NCBI RefSeq assembly: GCF_035222485.1
Contig: NC_085920.1
Coordinates: 3,844,001-3,908,000 of the forward strand
Length of the DNA: 64,000 nt
Direction of reading: 5' to 3'
From: Podospora pseudoanserina
Taxonomy: Eukaryota > Ascomycota > Sordariomycetes > Sordariales > Podosporaceae
The translations under genes were made by a program, and so were the position numbers. Shown piece after piece: positions 41,296 through 51,806 of this stretch; positions within the stretch are counted from its first letter, which is position 1, and each line of letters opens with the position of its first letter. The notes under the pieces are model-generated. The model did no database searches and was not told the DNA's origin. It saw nothing but the letters and a program-made list of their open reading frames with translations.

Positions 41296-42678
41296 ATGTC
41301 TCTAAGCGACCACCCAAAAGCCTACGGCACCGCCGCCCTGACAGTAGCCTTCATAACTGGCATCTTCGTCACCCTCGGCTTCAAAGACCTCTACCCCGAA
41401 CTCGAAAACCGCTACCAGCAACGTCTCAAACGCAACCGCCATGCCCGCAACTCGCTCGCCCGCTCCTCCACCGTCTCCTCCCGACGAGACTCCTTCCTCT
41501 TCAGCGGCCCCGTCTCCCTCGAAGACCGGGAATCCACCTTCACCACCATCGACCGCGGCCTCGGCATAGTCGACGGCATAGCCGGCACGATAGGCAACAC
41601 CCCCCTGGTCAAAATCCGCTCCCTCTCCGAAGCAACCGGGTGCGTCATCCTCGCCAAAGCAGAGTTCCTCAACGGCGCGGGTAACTCCCCCAAGGACCGT
41701 GTAGCCTTAAACATGATCGAAGTCGCTGAGCAGCAAGGCCTTTTGGTCCCCAACAGAGGTGACACCATCTACGAAGGCACAGTAGGATCAACCGGTATCT
41801 CCCTCGCCGTCCTGGCCAGGGCGAAAGGGTACAAATGCCATATCTGCATGCCCTCCGACGTGGCGATTGAGAAATCTGAGCTCCTCCACCACTTGGGAGC
41901 TACGGTGGAACGTGTCACTCCTGCGCCCATCACGGACCCAAAACACTTTGTCAACCTCGCCCGCCAGAGAGCAAAGGAACACACGTTGCGGACTGACACG
42001 GAAAGCCGCGGGTTTTTTGCCGATCAGTTTGAGTCGTTGGCTAACTACACGGCCCACATGAAGACCACGGGCCCGGAAATCTACGAGCAGACGGGCGGGC
42101 TTATTGATGCGTTTGTTGCTGGTGCTGGAACGGGGGGGACCATTTCGGGGGTGACGAAGTATTTAAAGGAAGAGAAGAAGCTGACGAACCTCAAGGTTGT
42201 GCTTGCGGATCCTCAAGGGAGTGGGCTGTACAATAAGATTAGACATGGGGTGATGTACTCGCCCACGGAGAAGGAAGGGACGAGGAGGAGACAGCAGGTT
42301 GATACCATGGTGGAGGGGATTGGGATTAACAGGATTACCGAAAACTTTGAGTCTGCCAGATCGCTCATCGACGACGCCGTAAGGGTGACGGATATCCAAG
42401 CTCTTAAAATGGCGAGGTGGTTGGTGGAGCATGATGGGATTTTTGTCGGGAGTTCGAGCGCGGTCAACTGTGTTGCGGCGGTGATGACGGCGCTGAAAAT
42501 GCCGAAGGGGAGTCAGGTTGTGACTATTTTGTGTGATAGTGGGAGTAGGCATTTGAGCAAGTTTTGGAAGAGCGTGGGGGAGTTGGGGTTGGAGGTTAAT
42601 GGGGAGGATGAGGAAAGGGGGGGTGAGGGGGAGGGTGACATTGTTGAGGTTTTGGGGTTGGGGAAGGGGAGGCAGTAA
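41296..42678 (+). CDS. Mcy1-like cysteine synthase of the mitochondrial outer membrane
   Basis: PLP enzyme of the cysteine synthase/CBS fold-type II family, 460 aa, no introns. An N-terminal membrane anchor lies at about 11-29 (TAALTVAFITGIFVTLGF), followed by a basic Ser/Arg stretch. The catalytic domain starts at about 92 (GIAGTIGNTPLVKI). The PLP lysine is in NSPKDRVALNM, where bacterial enzymes have N-P-G-G-S-V-K-D-R; here the loop reads GAGNSPKDR. The phosphate loop AGAGTGGTISGV, the Thr/Ser substrate loop EGTVGSTGISLA and the C-terminal CDSGSRHLSKFW are in place. Anchor plus domain match yeast Mcy1. The tail is Gly/Glu-rich. In vivo activity is not established for the family. Confidence 0.9.
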   Translation: MSLSDHPKAYGTAALTVAFITGIFVTLGFKDLYPELENRYQQRLKRNRHARNSLARSSTVSSRRDSFLFSGPVSLEDRESTFTTIDRGLGIVDGIAGTIGNTPLVKIRSLSEATGCVILAKAEFLNGAGNSPKDRVALNMIEVAEQQGLLVPNRGDTIYEGTVGSTGISLAVLARAKGYKCHICMPSDVAIEKSELLHHLGATVERVTPAPITDPKHFVNLARQRAKEHTLRTDTESRGFFADQFESLANYTAHMKTTGPEIYEQTGGLIDAFVAGAGTGGTISGVTKYLKEEKKLTNLKVVLADPQGSGLYNKIRHGVMYSPTEKEGTRRRQQVDTMVEGIGINRITENFESARSLIDDAVRVTDIQALKMARWLVEHDGIFVGSSSAVNCVAAVMTALKMPKGSQVVTILCDSGSRHLSKFWKSVGELGLEVNGEDEERGGEGEGDIVEVLGLGKGRQ

Positions 42679-43029
42679 GTAGAAAATGGGTGTATGTGAG
42701 GGATGCAGATGTGAGAATGATGATACCCCTTGTTGATTGTGTGTGTATATGTGGCACAACGTTGACTGTGACCAGAAAGATGAATAAAAAAAGTACGACT
42801 CTTGTTCTTCAGTCATTGGCTAGGCATTAGTTCTCAAAACTCTCAGCCTCACCACAAATATCATCAGTAATACTCCCGGCTTTCTCTTCAACATTAACCA
42901 TTATATTTTTCCTTCCTATTTCTCAATATATATTCTTAAAATAATCCACAGTAATCTACAGAATCATGCCACCCAACTTTGTACAAGGACGACACCACCC
43001 AAAAATGCATTTTTGCCCCCCATTTATTG
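42679..43029. other. Gap between convergent Mcy1 and secreted-protein genes
   Basis: 351 bp with two 3' ends. Nothing was recognised. Confidence 0.4.
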
Positions 43030-44268
43030 TCACTCAACATAGTTTCCCTTGTGATCCCTATGACCGCTTTGACGATGTCTTCCCTCATGATCCATCCACA
43101 CGTGGAAAGGTTCGTTATCATGCTGTTTCCTTCCGTGATTGGGCTCCCTGTGATGAGCGTTGTTTCTTTGCGTCTGCTGATAATCTCCACCATGACGGCT
43201 GCCATTGTTGAATCCCTCACGATGATGCCACCTGTTGCCACTACGGTCGTCGTCATACCGCTGCTGGCCATAACCATGGCGACCGTTGCTGTTGTAACCT
43301 TTCTCACCGAAGTGGTAGCCGTTGTCTCCACCGCGATTTCCTCCGCGGTTATTGCCATATCCACCAGGAAGCTCACCGCTGGGTAGGAAGCCGGGTTGTA
43401 CTCTAGGACGATCAGATTGCTGCTGCTGCTGCTGCTGAGGGCGGCGGTGGTAATCAGGACGAGGTTGTGCATATTGAGCTTCGCGGTGAGGACGTTGAGG
43501 TTGGTGTTGCTGTCCCTGCTGTCCCTGCTGTCCCTGCTGTCCCTGCTGTCCCTGTTGCCCCTGCTGCCCCTGACGTCCACGATACTCCCCCTCCTCATAC
43601 CTCTGAGACCCGTAATTTGGTCTAGGCCAATACCCAGAAAACTTCGGCCTCCCCTGACGCCTCGTCCCCCCTTCCTCCTCCTCCTCCTCCTCCTCCTGCT
43701 CCTCCTCCTTCTTCTTTTTCCCCTCAGGCTTTTTCTTCCTCTCCTTCCCTCCCCACCTCCACTTCTTTGCTTCCTCCTTCCCACCTTTCCACTTCCACTC
43801 CTTCTCGCCCCATTTCCACCCCTTCCCCTTTTTTACTCCCTCCTCCTCCTCCTCCCTCTCCTCCTTCTCCTCCTCCTTTTTCTTCCCCTGCCTATGCACA
43901 CTATGATCACTCTTATCAACTGTGATCGGATCACAAACACTGATCCCGATACAAATGATATTTTGCGGTTTCTGGTTGTCATTCTTCTTCTGGCCGCTGT
44001 TCTTGCTGTTGGCTGCCCGCTCGGCTAGACGGTCGATGAGCCGGTCGATGAGGGCGTCTAGGTTTGGGTCTTCCATGTTCTTGTCCTCCAAGACTTTTAT
44101 TTTTGTGAGGAGGGATTGGATTTCGGAATCAAAGGCCGGGTCGGGGGGGAGGTTTTGGGAGTGGTAGTTTGAGATGGCTCGGGAGGCGGTTAAGGAGGGG
44201 GAGAGGGCGATGGGGGTGGCGAGGATGGGGAGGGGGAGGAGGATGGTGAGGAGGGTTTGGGTGCGCAT
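43030..44268 (-). CDS. Unrecognised secreted low-complexity protein
   Basis: 412 aa, no intron in the chosen frame. The start at 44268 gives a clean signal peptide (MRTQTLLTILLPLPILATP). The mature protein begins with a helical segment (about 45-80, EIQSLLTKIKVLEDKN and ALIDRLIDRLAERA), then a short hydrophobic block with two Cys (IICIGISVCDPITV). A charged block of Lys/Glu runs follows, with Trp-Lys pairs (GWKWGEKEWKWKGGKEE). Next come GQQ repeats (about seven), a polyQ run, and a Gly/Asn/His/Arg-rich C-terminus. No family recognised. It might be a cell-wall or matrix-associated protein. The antisense strand shows a long Leu-rich frame, which is a by-product of the repeats. It is divergent from a GPI-type protein gene. 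Confidence 0.65.
   Translation of the reverse strand: MRTQTLLTILLPLPILATPIALSPSLTASRAISNYHSQNLPPDPAFDSEIQSLLTKIKVLEDKNMEDPNLDALIDRLIDRLAERAANSKNSGQKKNDNQKPQNIICIGISVCDPITVDKSDHSVHRQGKKKEEEKEEREEEEEGVKKGKGWKWGEKEWKWKGGKEEAKKWRWGGKERKKKPEGKKKKEEEQEEEEEEEEGGTRRQGRPKFSGYWPRPNYGSQRYEEGEYRGRQGQQGQQGQQGQQGQQGQQGQQHQPQRPHREAQYAQPRPDYHRRPQQQQQQQSDRPRVQPGFLPSGELPGGYGNNRGGNRGGDNGYHFGEKGYNSNGRHGYGQQRYDDDRSGNRWHHREGFNNGSRHGGDYQQTQRNNAHHREPNHGRKQHDNEPFHVWMDHEGRHRQSGHRDHKGNYVE
43505..43575 (-). repeat. 9-bp GQQ-coding repeat
   Basis: About seven tandem copies of a 9-bp unit, CTGCTGTCC on the plus strand, that code GQQ on the minus strand inside the secreted low-complexity protein. The units are nearly identical. 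A (CTG)n polyQ run lies upstream at about 43420-43440. Confidence 0.85.
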
Positions 44269-45482
44269 GGTTGGGGAATGGGTGGTGTGGTGAGTCGGGG
44301 TGGGCTGGTGGTTTGAAAGCTGCTGGAGGTGTATTATACTGACATCTTTGATCTGTGCTCTGGGAATGTTCTGTTTTAACATCTGAATGTCATCTCCGGG
44401 CGTTTGGACACCTATCTTCAACGGCTTCTCAACCTCCATCTCCGTTGTCAACGCCAGTAACGGCAAAGCCGCCTTCACCGTGTCGCGAGCATGACATCTC
44501 CAGAGCTAACGGTTGTCGTGACCTTTTGATAACGATTCAACGGTCATCCCAACGTCCCCAACAGTCGTCCCGTTGCCAGGCGACCACAACCTTGGGCCGG
44601 AAAGGCGAGGGCACTGAATCGAGGTGATTACCAAGCGAGCAAGATTCTGAAATGATTGCCGGACAAAAGTCAAATTTATTTCTGGTCCTGGTGCCAGAAT
44701 AAGGTGAAGAAAATGGCTCAACTCTTGACTGATAGATGTGACAGATCACTGGGGAAGAATCCTCGCCGGTGTGGACTATGTATGCTCAGGGACTCATGCC
44801 AAGCCGTTCGCTCTTGCCAAACATGTCTTACCCCTTCACAAGGCATGTGGAGAAAGGATAGCGGTCCTGGGCGGTTCTAATCGAGGCAGGAGCGGTCCGT
44901 ATGCAGATCTATAGACAGACGTTCATGATGACACCTGCACTCTAGCAACACTTATTCATCTTGCAAAGACACTTGTCAACTGTCATCTTGACGGACATCC
45001 CTTTTGAGAGCTCCGTCTCATATTCTGGCATGTGGCCATTCTTTCAATACGAGCTGTTGTATCGCCCTGTTGGTGATGATTAGGGACGGACTCCTCGTTC
45101 AACCCAGTTAGACCAGTTTTTGAGTCATACCAGATGTCCCAGATCATCGATGCTCTCGACTGTGAGCTCACCCACCTTTCACCGTCCCAGACCCGTTCAG
45201 CCCCGGACTCTCACCCAACGATTCAGCCCCCGCCGTTCACATACTAACATGATTCGAGAAGCGTGCTATTCCCCTGAATCGGTCTTGATCATCGTTGACC
45301 AAAGACGGTGAAGACCATGATTATGATGAGGCAAAAACGTTGCAACCCCGTAGCCCGTTGATGTATAAAGTGAAAGTTGACACCCTCTCAATCAGCAGCA
45401 CCCTCTCAACTCATCCACCGGCTTCCATCCGCCTTCGTTCCCTAAAGACAAGAAAACACGCTCATTAGCTTCCATCTTCGAT
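44269..45482. other. Shared upstream region of the secreted pair
   Basis: 1.2 kb between divergent starts of two secreted-type proteins. The in-frame extension of the minus-strand gene up to 44478 lacks a signal peptide, so I leave it as leader. Only short unrelated frames are seen; no TATA box or RNA gene was recognised with confidence. Confidence 0.4.
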
Positions 45483-46443
45483 ATGCATATCAGAAAGATC
45501 TCCGCCATCATCGCCCAGGTCAGCCTGACGTCGGCCAGTGTTCTGGCTGGACACGACATGGGGTAAGCTCACTTACAATCACCACAACACCCGTCACATA
45601 CTGACCCACCCCCTCAGCAAGCGCGACAGCTGGGAAGACGCCAAAGCATTCGCACTCCCTAAGGCAAGCGAGACAGCGGCCAAGTTCAACGCCGCCCCCG
45701 AGGCCATGATCACCCCCTCCCCTGTTGTTTCCAAGCGCCAGTTCTTCGGCGGCATCCGTCCAGACGCCGGGTTCGAAATCGGCCGCCAGCAAGGTCTCGC
45801 CGCTGCCCAGGCCGCCCAGGAGCGCGTCGACAGGATCACCAATGACTTCAACTCGCGCTTCCCTCCCTTGTTTCCCGGGTTCCGCAACAACGGCTACAAC
45901 AACAAGCGTGGCGACGATATGGACCAGGGCCAGCAGTACAATGATGACCCTGACCGGTGGGATGACAACAATGGGGTTTACCATTCGTATTACTCTGGGG
46001 CTGCTGCGGGTTATGCCTCTGCTGCCAACGACGGTGCTTACAAGGACGCCAACCAGGCTCAGCAGGGCTGGCAGCGTGGTGCGCCTGACTGGCAGGCTCA
46101 TGCCTCGAGCTGGGCTGGTTATGGGGATTATGTTGCTGCTTCTGCTCATGGTCTGGCTAGTGAGGCAGTTGCTTCTGCGAATGGTGTTGCTGCTACTGCT
46201 GCTGCCGGGTATGGTGATGGGGACTGGGAGGGGGATGTTGCTTCTGCGCATGGCGTGGCTAGTGGTTATCAGTCTGAGTATTACCAGGGGGGTGTTGCTA
46301 GCCCTTCTGGGGTGCAGCCCACGGCTTCTGCTTCGCATGGTACGCAGATGGTGCAGGTTAATGAGGGGGCGGCTGGGGTGTCGGGGGGGAGGGCGGTGGG
46401 GCTCGTTGTTGGGGTGGCGGGGGTTGTTTTTGGGATGTTGTAA
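45483..46443 (+). CDS. Unrecognised GPI-type surface protein
   Basis: Exons are 45483-45562 and 45618-46443, giving 301 aa. The first exon carries the signal peptide (KISAIIAQVSLTSASVLAG). The intron (55 nt) has GTAAGC and CAG ends and a CTGAC branch. The C-terminus ends in a hydrophobic stretch with no basic tail (AVGLVVGVAGVVFGML) after a Gly/Ser/Ala segment, the pattern of a GPI signal. The mature part is rich in Ala, Gly, Tyr, Asp and Asn. Three Lys-Arg sites (MGKRDSW, VSKRQFF, NNKRGDD) could be cut by Kex2. Repeated YYSGAAAGYASAA- and HGLASEAVASANGVA-like motifs suggest an elastic or structural surface protein. No family recognised. Confidence 0.7.
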
Positions 46444-46841
46444 GCTCTGGGACGGGGGTCGTTCTGTCAAGGGGAAGAGGAGGAGCTTCGATACCCCTAG
46501 GTGGTGGCTTCTCTCTTTCGTTGGGAGGGGGGTTGGTGGGGGAAGTAGGCACGTATGTGTGTCCTTCGCTTTTTTCTGTGCTGGATATTTTTTCTCCGTG
46601 ATCCCAGCTGTATAGAAAGTTGGTGACATAAAGCGGGAAATAAGATTGGGTTTAGTTTGGGGTAATAATTGGTGGGGATTTTATAGACTTGTAAAGTAGC
46701 TTGGTGGTGAAGAGTAGGGCGGTAACACTTTTGTGTTTCGAATCCTTTCTCATCTGCATCCAACAGTGGTGAAAGGGATCTTCTATGATTGGAGTGTACA
46801 AGATATCTTACATCTGTTTCCACCTTATCCAATACCTTTTC
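46444..46841. other. Gap between convergent GPI-protein and AspRS genes
   Basis: 398 bp with two 3' ends. Nothing was recognised. Confidence 0.4.
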
Positions 46842-49108
46842 TCATTCCTTCTTCTTCTCCTCCTTGGGTCTAAAAGCCAAATGATACGTCCCCAACTCCT
46901 CACTAGTAATCTTGCCCGGCGACCTGACCATCAAATCCTCCCCTTTCATACTCTTTGGAAAAGCAATCACATCCCTTACTGAGTCTGTCCCTGTGAGCAC
47001 CGCACAGAGCCGATCAAACCCCAACGCGAACCCTGCGTGTGGCGGACACCCCGCTCTTAACGCTTCGAGTAGATGAGAGAATTGCTTGACACCCTTGTCG
47101 GACATTTTGAGAATCTGCCTAAAGACATACTCCTGCATTTTCGCCGTGTGGATCCTTCTCGACCCACCACCTAGCTCAACCCCGTTGAGGACGAGGTCGT
47201 AGTGGTCTGCTCTTGCGGCTAGGGGGTTGGTAACCATCAGCTCGACGTCTGCGTCGGTTAGGGGGGCAGTGAAGGGGTGGTGTGTTGCGCTGAAGCCTGA
47301 TTGGCCTCCTTGGCCCGGGTCGGTTTCGGTGTTGGGTGTGAACATGGGGAAGTTTTGGACCCAGAGGAAGTTAAACTGATGAGAGGGGGGGAGGAAGCCA
47401 GAGGTGACGGCGGAGGAGTATAAAAGGGTGCGGATTTGGCCTAGGGCGGTGGAACCACCTGAAAAGGGGGTGGGAGGTCGGGCTTGGAAAAAGATGACGT
47501 CGCCTGAGGTGAGGGAGGGGTAGAGGTTGGTTATTGTTTCGAAGCCGGAGTGGGAGAGGGGGGAGAGACCCATTAGGGGTTTGGAGGTGTCGATTATTAG
47601 GGCGGCGGGTTGGCCGTTGGGGTTGAGGGAGAAGAGGGCGGGGGGGAGGGTGGAGAGGAAGGTGTGGATGAAGGTTGTTGTGTCCCGAATGGAGGGGGAG
47701 GTGGTCGGGGTGAAGACGAAGGTGTCGATTGTGGGAGAGGGGAGGGGGGAGATCATGGAGGTGAAGGATTCGGGGAGGGGGACGTTGGGGGTTATTTCAA
47801 AGGGGATGCGGGTGTCGGGCTTGTCAACGCCGAAGCGGGACATGGCTTCTTCGTAGGTGATTCGGGGGAAGGGTTTGTCTGATACAGGCCAGGGGTTGGG
47901 GGATGGGTCGGAGGAGGGGGGGGTGCGTCTGGGGACGGGGTAGCGCTCGTTGGTGTCGGATTGGACGAGTTCGAATTGGGAGTTGAGGGACTTCATGAGG
48001 TCTTTCATGATGGACTCGACTGTGCGCATGACGTCTTGGCCGGTGGCGAAGGACATTTCGAGATCCAACTGTCAAGGGGGCATTAGATGGTGTTGTGGTC
48101 AAGTCAAGTCTGCGGAATTCACCTGGGTAAACTCGGGCTGTCTGTCGGCTCTGAGGTCTTCGTCACGGAAGCATCTCGCAAACTGGTAGTACCCACGGAT
48201 ACCGCTGGACATGAGAATCTGCTTGTACTGCTGAGGGCTCTGGGGAAGGGCGTATGCTAAACCAGCCCGTCGTGTTGGAACTAAGAACTCGCGAGCCCCC
48301 TCAGGCGTAGACTTGAAGAGGATTGGTGTTTCCACCTCGGTAAAGTTAAGATCGGTGAGGGACTTGCGCAGTTCATGGCCGATCTTTGGGCGTGCACGAA
48401 TACGAGCCTGGAGAGCCTCATCGAAGCGGATCTGAAGGTGCCGGGCCGAGGGCGGGAACTGCACCCCCTTGGACACGATGATATCCTTGGGGAAAGCATT
48501 AAGAGGCTGAATATTCTGCAGAGAAATCTCGAGATGTGTGACGCCTTTGGGAAAAGAGCCAGGAACATCTCTTTGAGAGGAGGCAGACAAGTCTCGGTCG
48601 CCTTTTTGAGATACGACAGTTCCGGTCACTGCGACTGGACTGTGGAGAGGCAGAGCCCTAAGAGCGAGATGGGCCTCGTGTCCAGGAGGAGGGTTAGATT
48701 CATCACCGGGCTCGGAGTGGGATACAACCTGGATAGACGGCCCATTGTCGACTTGCACATTGGCAAAGATGAGCTTCTTGGACGATATCCTTCTCTGGGA
48801 GAGAAAGCCATGTACTGTGACTGTCTGGCCATTCACAAACTGGTTGGCACTGGACGCCTGGGGAAAGTGATCTTTATTCTACATCAGCCGAGGAACTATG
48901 AATTCTGGAACAGATATCTCTCCATACTATAGCTCGACCATTCTTCCCGAAGCTGCTGTGTGATATCACTATGAGTGAACCGTTGAGGTACCCACGAGAC
49001 ACCTGATGGCCGGCGGATGAGTCGAGGCTGGAGAAAACTGGTGCACGGTCTGAAATTTGAGGGTCTCAAGCTGGTGAGACGCCTCATGGAAGGCCGTGAG
49101 AGGGCCAT
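46842..49108 (-). CDS. msd1: Mitochondrial aspartyl-tRNA synthetase
   Basis: Charges mitochondrial tRNA-Asp. Exons are 49108-48928, 48871-48123 and 48068-46842, giving 718 aa. The leader is basic and acid-poor ([19 protein letters not shown]). Intron 1 (56 nt) starts GTATGG and ends AATAAAG, 12 nt after a CTGAT branch. This is my best fit, since it yields WSSYNHFPQA before [15 protein letters not shown]; other acceptors bring a stop or lose the frame. The OB-fold follows, then class II motif 1 ([14 protein letters not shown]), motif 2 ([30 protein letters not shown]) and motif 3 (GFALGFDRL). The start could also be the ATG at 49087. Confidence 0.9.
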
Positions 49109-50477
49109 GCTCTGTATAGAAAGTCGAAAGTTGCAACTTGTGCACACCAGAACTTGGGCCAATTCACTACCAAATTCACTGGCAGCAGTCTCATGGGGGG
49201 AGCTTCAGAGCTGCGAGCCTGCCGACAGCCGGCAGGCAACGGCAGGCAACGGCAGGCCCCACTCTTGCTCGGCTGATGTTTGGCCCGAGCACTCTGTGGT
49301 GGGGCCCTCTGGCAGAGCTGGCCGCGACCTACAAAAGTTTTGCGGCTCGATCCATTTTGGAATTTTCCTCTTTTCTTCTTCATGACCCTCTCATTCAATA
49401 CAAAGTGAGTAGCACCCACCACCACCACCAATTTTTACCGCAAATATCACCAGCTAACAGTTGTTTATCCAGATGATGAAAGCCAGCGTGTTCCACATGA
49501 TAAAGCTTCCGCTTCTTCAAACTTCCAAACTCCCCCCTCACGGGGCTTAGGTGGTTTGGTTGGGAGATGGAGTTGGAATTATGAAATAAGCGTTCGGCAC
49601 ACCGACCTTGTTACTTATCGGACGCAATAACGGCATCTCTGATTACACTGAATGAGAAGGGGTTGACTCTGGGGCTTTGTTTCTGGTAGTTTTTGTGACC
49701 TTTCGTATCGCTGAAGGCATCCTCGATGGGCATAGGGTTGCGTTCACGACGGGGCCAGTCACCAAATTAAGGTGCTTGGAGACTCTGCCTGGTGGTGTAC
49801 TGTCACTTGATGTTTGGAGATGATGCCCTCGGCGACAAGTTTGTTGCGAGTAAGTTGGTCGCGGACACGAGCGGAACTGTATCTTGAAAATGTTGACTGG
49901 GACAAGTGTTCCACATCGTCTTCATGTTCGGATACGCCTGTAGCACTAGTTTACCTGTCCACAATATCACGTTTGGATGATTGAACACAAATATAATGCA
50001 CATGTCTCGGATACATGAAATCAAGCGGGAACCCGCAAAGGCGGCCCCTCGATTTCCGTCCCGTTGACCCATGTCACTGGGAGAGACCCGCCTACCCGAC
50101 TGCCCATCCACACACGGCAGCACGGCAGGTTCCTTTTGACGTGGGTTTCCCAGTTACATTTGCTGTCCTGCATTGCAGAGAGTATCAACCTATCAACCTA
50201 TCAACTTCGCCCGCAGACCGTTCCCAGCTTGCCCGCCTTGCGGCCCCTAATGCACGCTTAGGTCACCTCACCTCGCCGGCTAGGAACCGTTCACTGTCCG
50301 CTGCCCGACCTGCCCCATCTCACCATCATCCCCCAGGCCATCTCCGCTATCACTGGACACCCGCTCCAAGTCCCTGTCGCGAGCCATCACACGCCATCAA
50401 CACATTGAGCTTGGAGGGCGCTTTTTGCAGCAGCGTAGCCCCGTGCCAGTTCAACGACATCCCCATCTCCAGCAGTC
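49109..50477. other. Shared upstream region of AspRS and AP180 genes
   Basis: 1.4 kb between divergent starts. It contains an 8-bp-stem hairpin (49217-49237) followed by about 2.7 copies of a 10-bp unit GGCAGGCAAC (49231-49257). Three repeats of TATCAACC lie near 50185-50207. No gene was recognised. Confidence 0.4.
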
Positions 50478-51763
50478 ATGGCGAGCTCCTTTGAAAAGTC
50501 CGTCAAGGGCGCGACCAAGATCAAGGTCCGTAGACTTCCCCCCCCACCTTGTGCCCGCGAGAATTGTCGGCTTGTTTTTATCGTTGTCCGGGCCTGACCA
50601 ACTGTATCGCTCACAGGCCGCGCCTCCGAAAACAAAATACATCGAGCACATTCTAGTTGCGACACATTCGGGCGAGGCGGGCGTGGGCGAGGTATTCCGG
50701 GCGCTCCACCACCGGTTGCGCGACTCAACATGGACCGTCGTCTTCAAGAGTTTGATCACTGTTCACCTCATGATCCGCGAGGGCTCGGCAGATGTCACCT
50801 TGGCGTATCTTGCGAAACACCGGAACATGATTGCTATCAGCATGTTTTCTGATGGTAGGTAGCCCCGGCCTCCCCAATTCACTCGAGATACCGACGGGTC
50901 ACTGACAGTCTCTTCGTATACAGCGCAAACTCAGGGGCGAAACATACGACATTACCACAGTTATCTTGCAGAAAGAGCGCGAGCGTACCGAGAAACAAAG
51001 GTCGACTGGGTGCGGTCGAAGGATTCGAGGCTGGAGAAACTGTCCATCGACAAGGGTTTGCTTCGGGAGACGGAAATTGTTCAGCACCAACTCACGGCCT
51101 TGCTGAAATGCGACGTGAGTTTATCACCTAAAACATCCCTCGACTGTATGCTGACACACAATAGGTGATGGAGAATGAGCCTGAAAATGAAATCACCATC
51201 ACTGTGTTTCGGCTCCTTGTCCTGGACTTGCTGGCTCTTTTCCAAGCCCTGAACCAGGGACTGATCAACATCCTCGGTCACTTCTTCGAGCTGTCCAAGA
51301 CTGATGCCGAAAGAGCTATGGATATCTACCGGACATTTACCAGGCAGACTGACTACGTTGTACAGTATCTCAGCACGGCCAGACAGTATGAGCATCACAC
51401 CAGGGTGGAGGTTCCTAAGCTGAAGCACGCCCCTGTTAATCTCGGGCGCCAGCTCGAGGAGTATCTGAAGGATCCCGATTTTGAGATTCACCGGAGGCAG
51501 TACCTGGCCGAGCTTGAGGCCAAAAAGTCATCCAAGGGCGGGTCATCAGGAGCTTCGAAGTTGCCCAAGTTTGATGCCTTTGAGACCAAAGCATCATCCA
51601 GCACAAGCGCACCTGCTTCTCAGCCAGCCCAGACTTCTCAGGCTGCGGCACCAGCAAAGGGACCCGACGTCAATCTGATCGACTTCTTTGAGTCCATTGA
51701 ACAAAACCAGACGACACTGGCTGTCCAAGGCCAGACGCAGCAGGCACAAGCACAGCCTCAGTT

Positions 51764-51806
<43 letters not shown>

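Noticed and set aside
43396-44028. Leu-rich plus-strand frame over the secreted-protein gene
   Set aside because: The runs of Leu are the mirror of Lys/Glu and Gln repeats on the minus strand; the minus frame has a signal peptide and full length.
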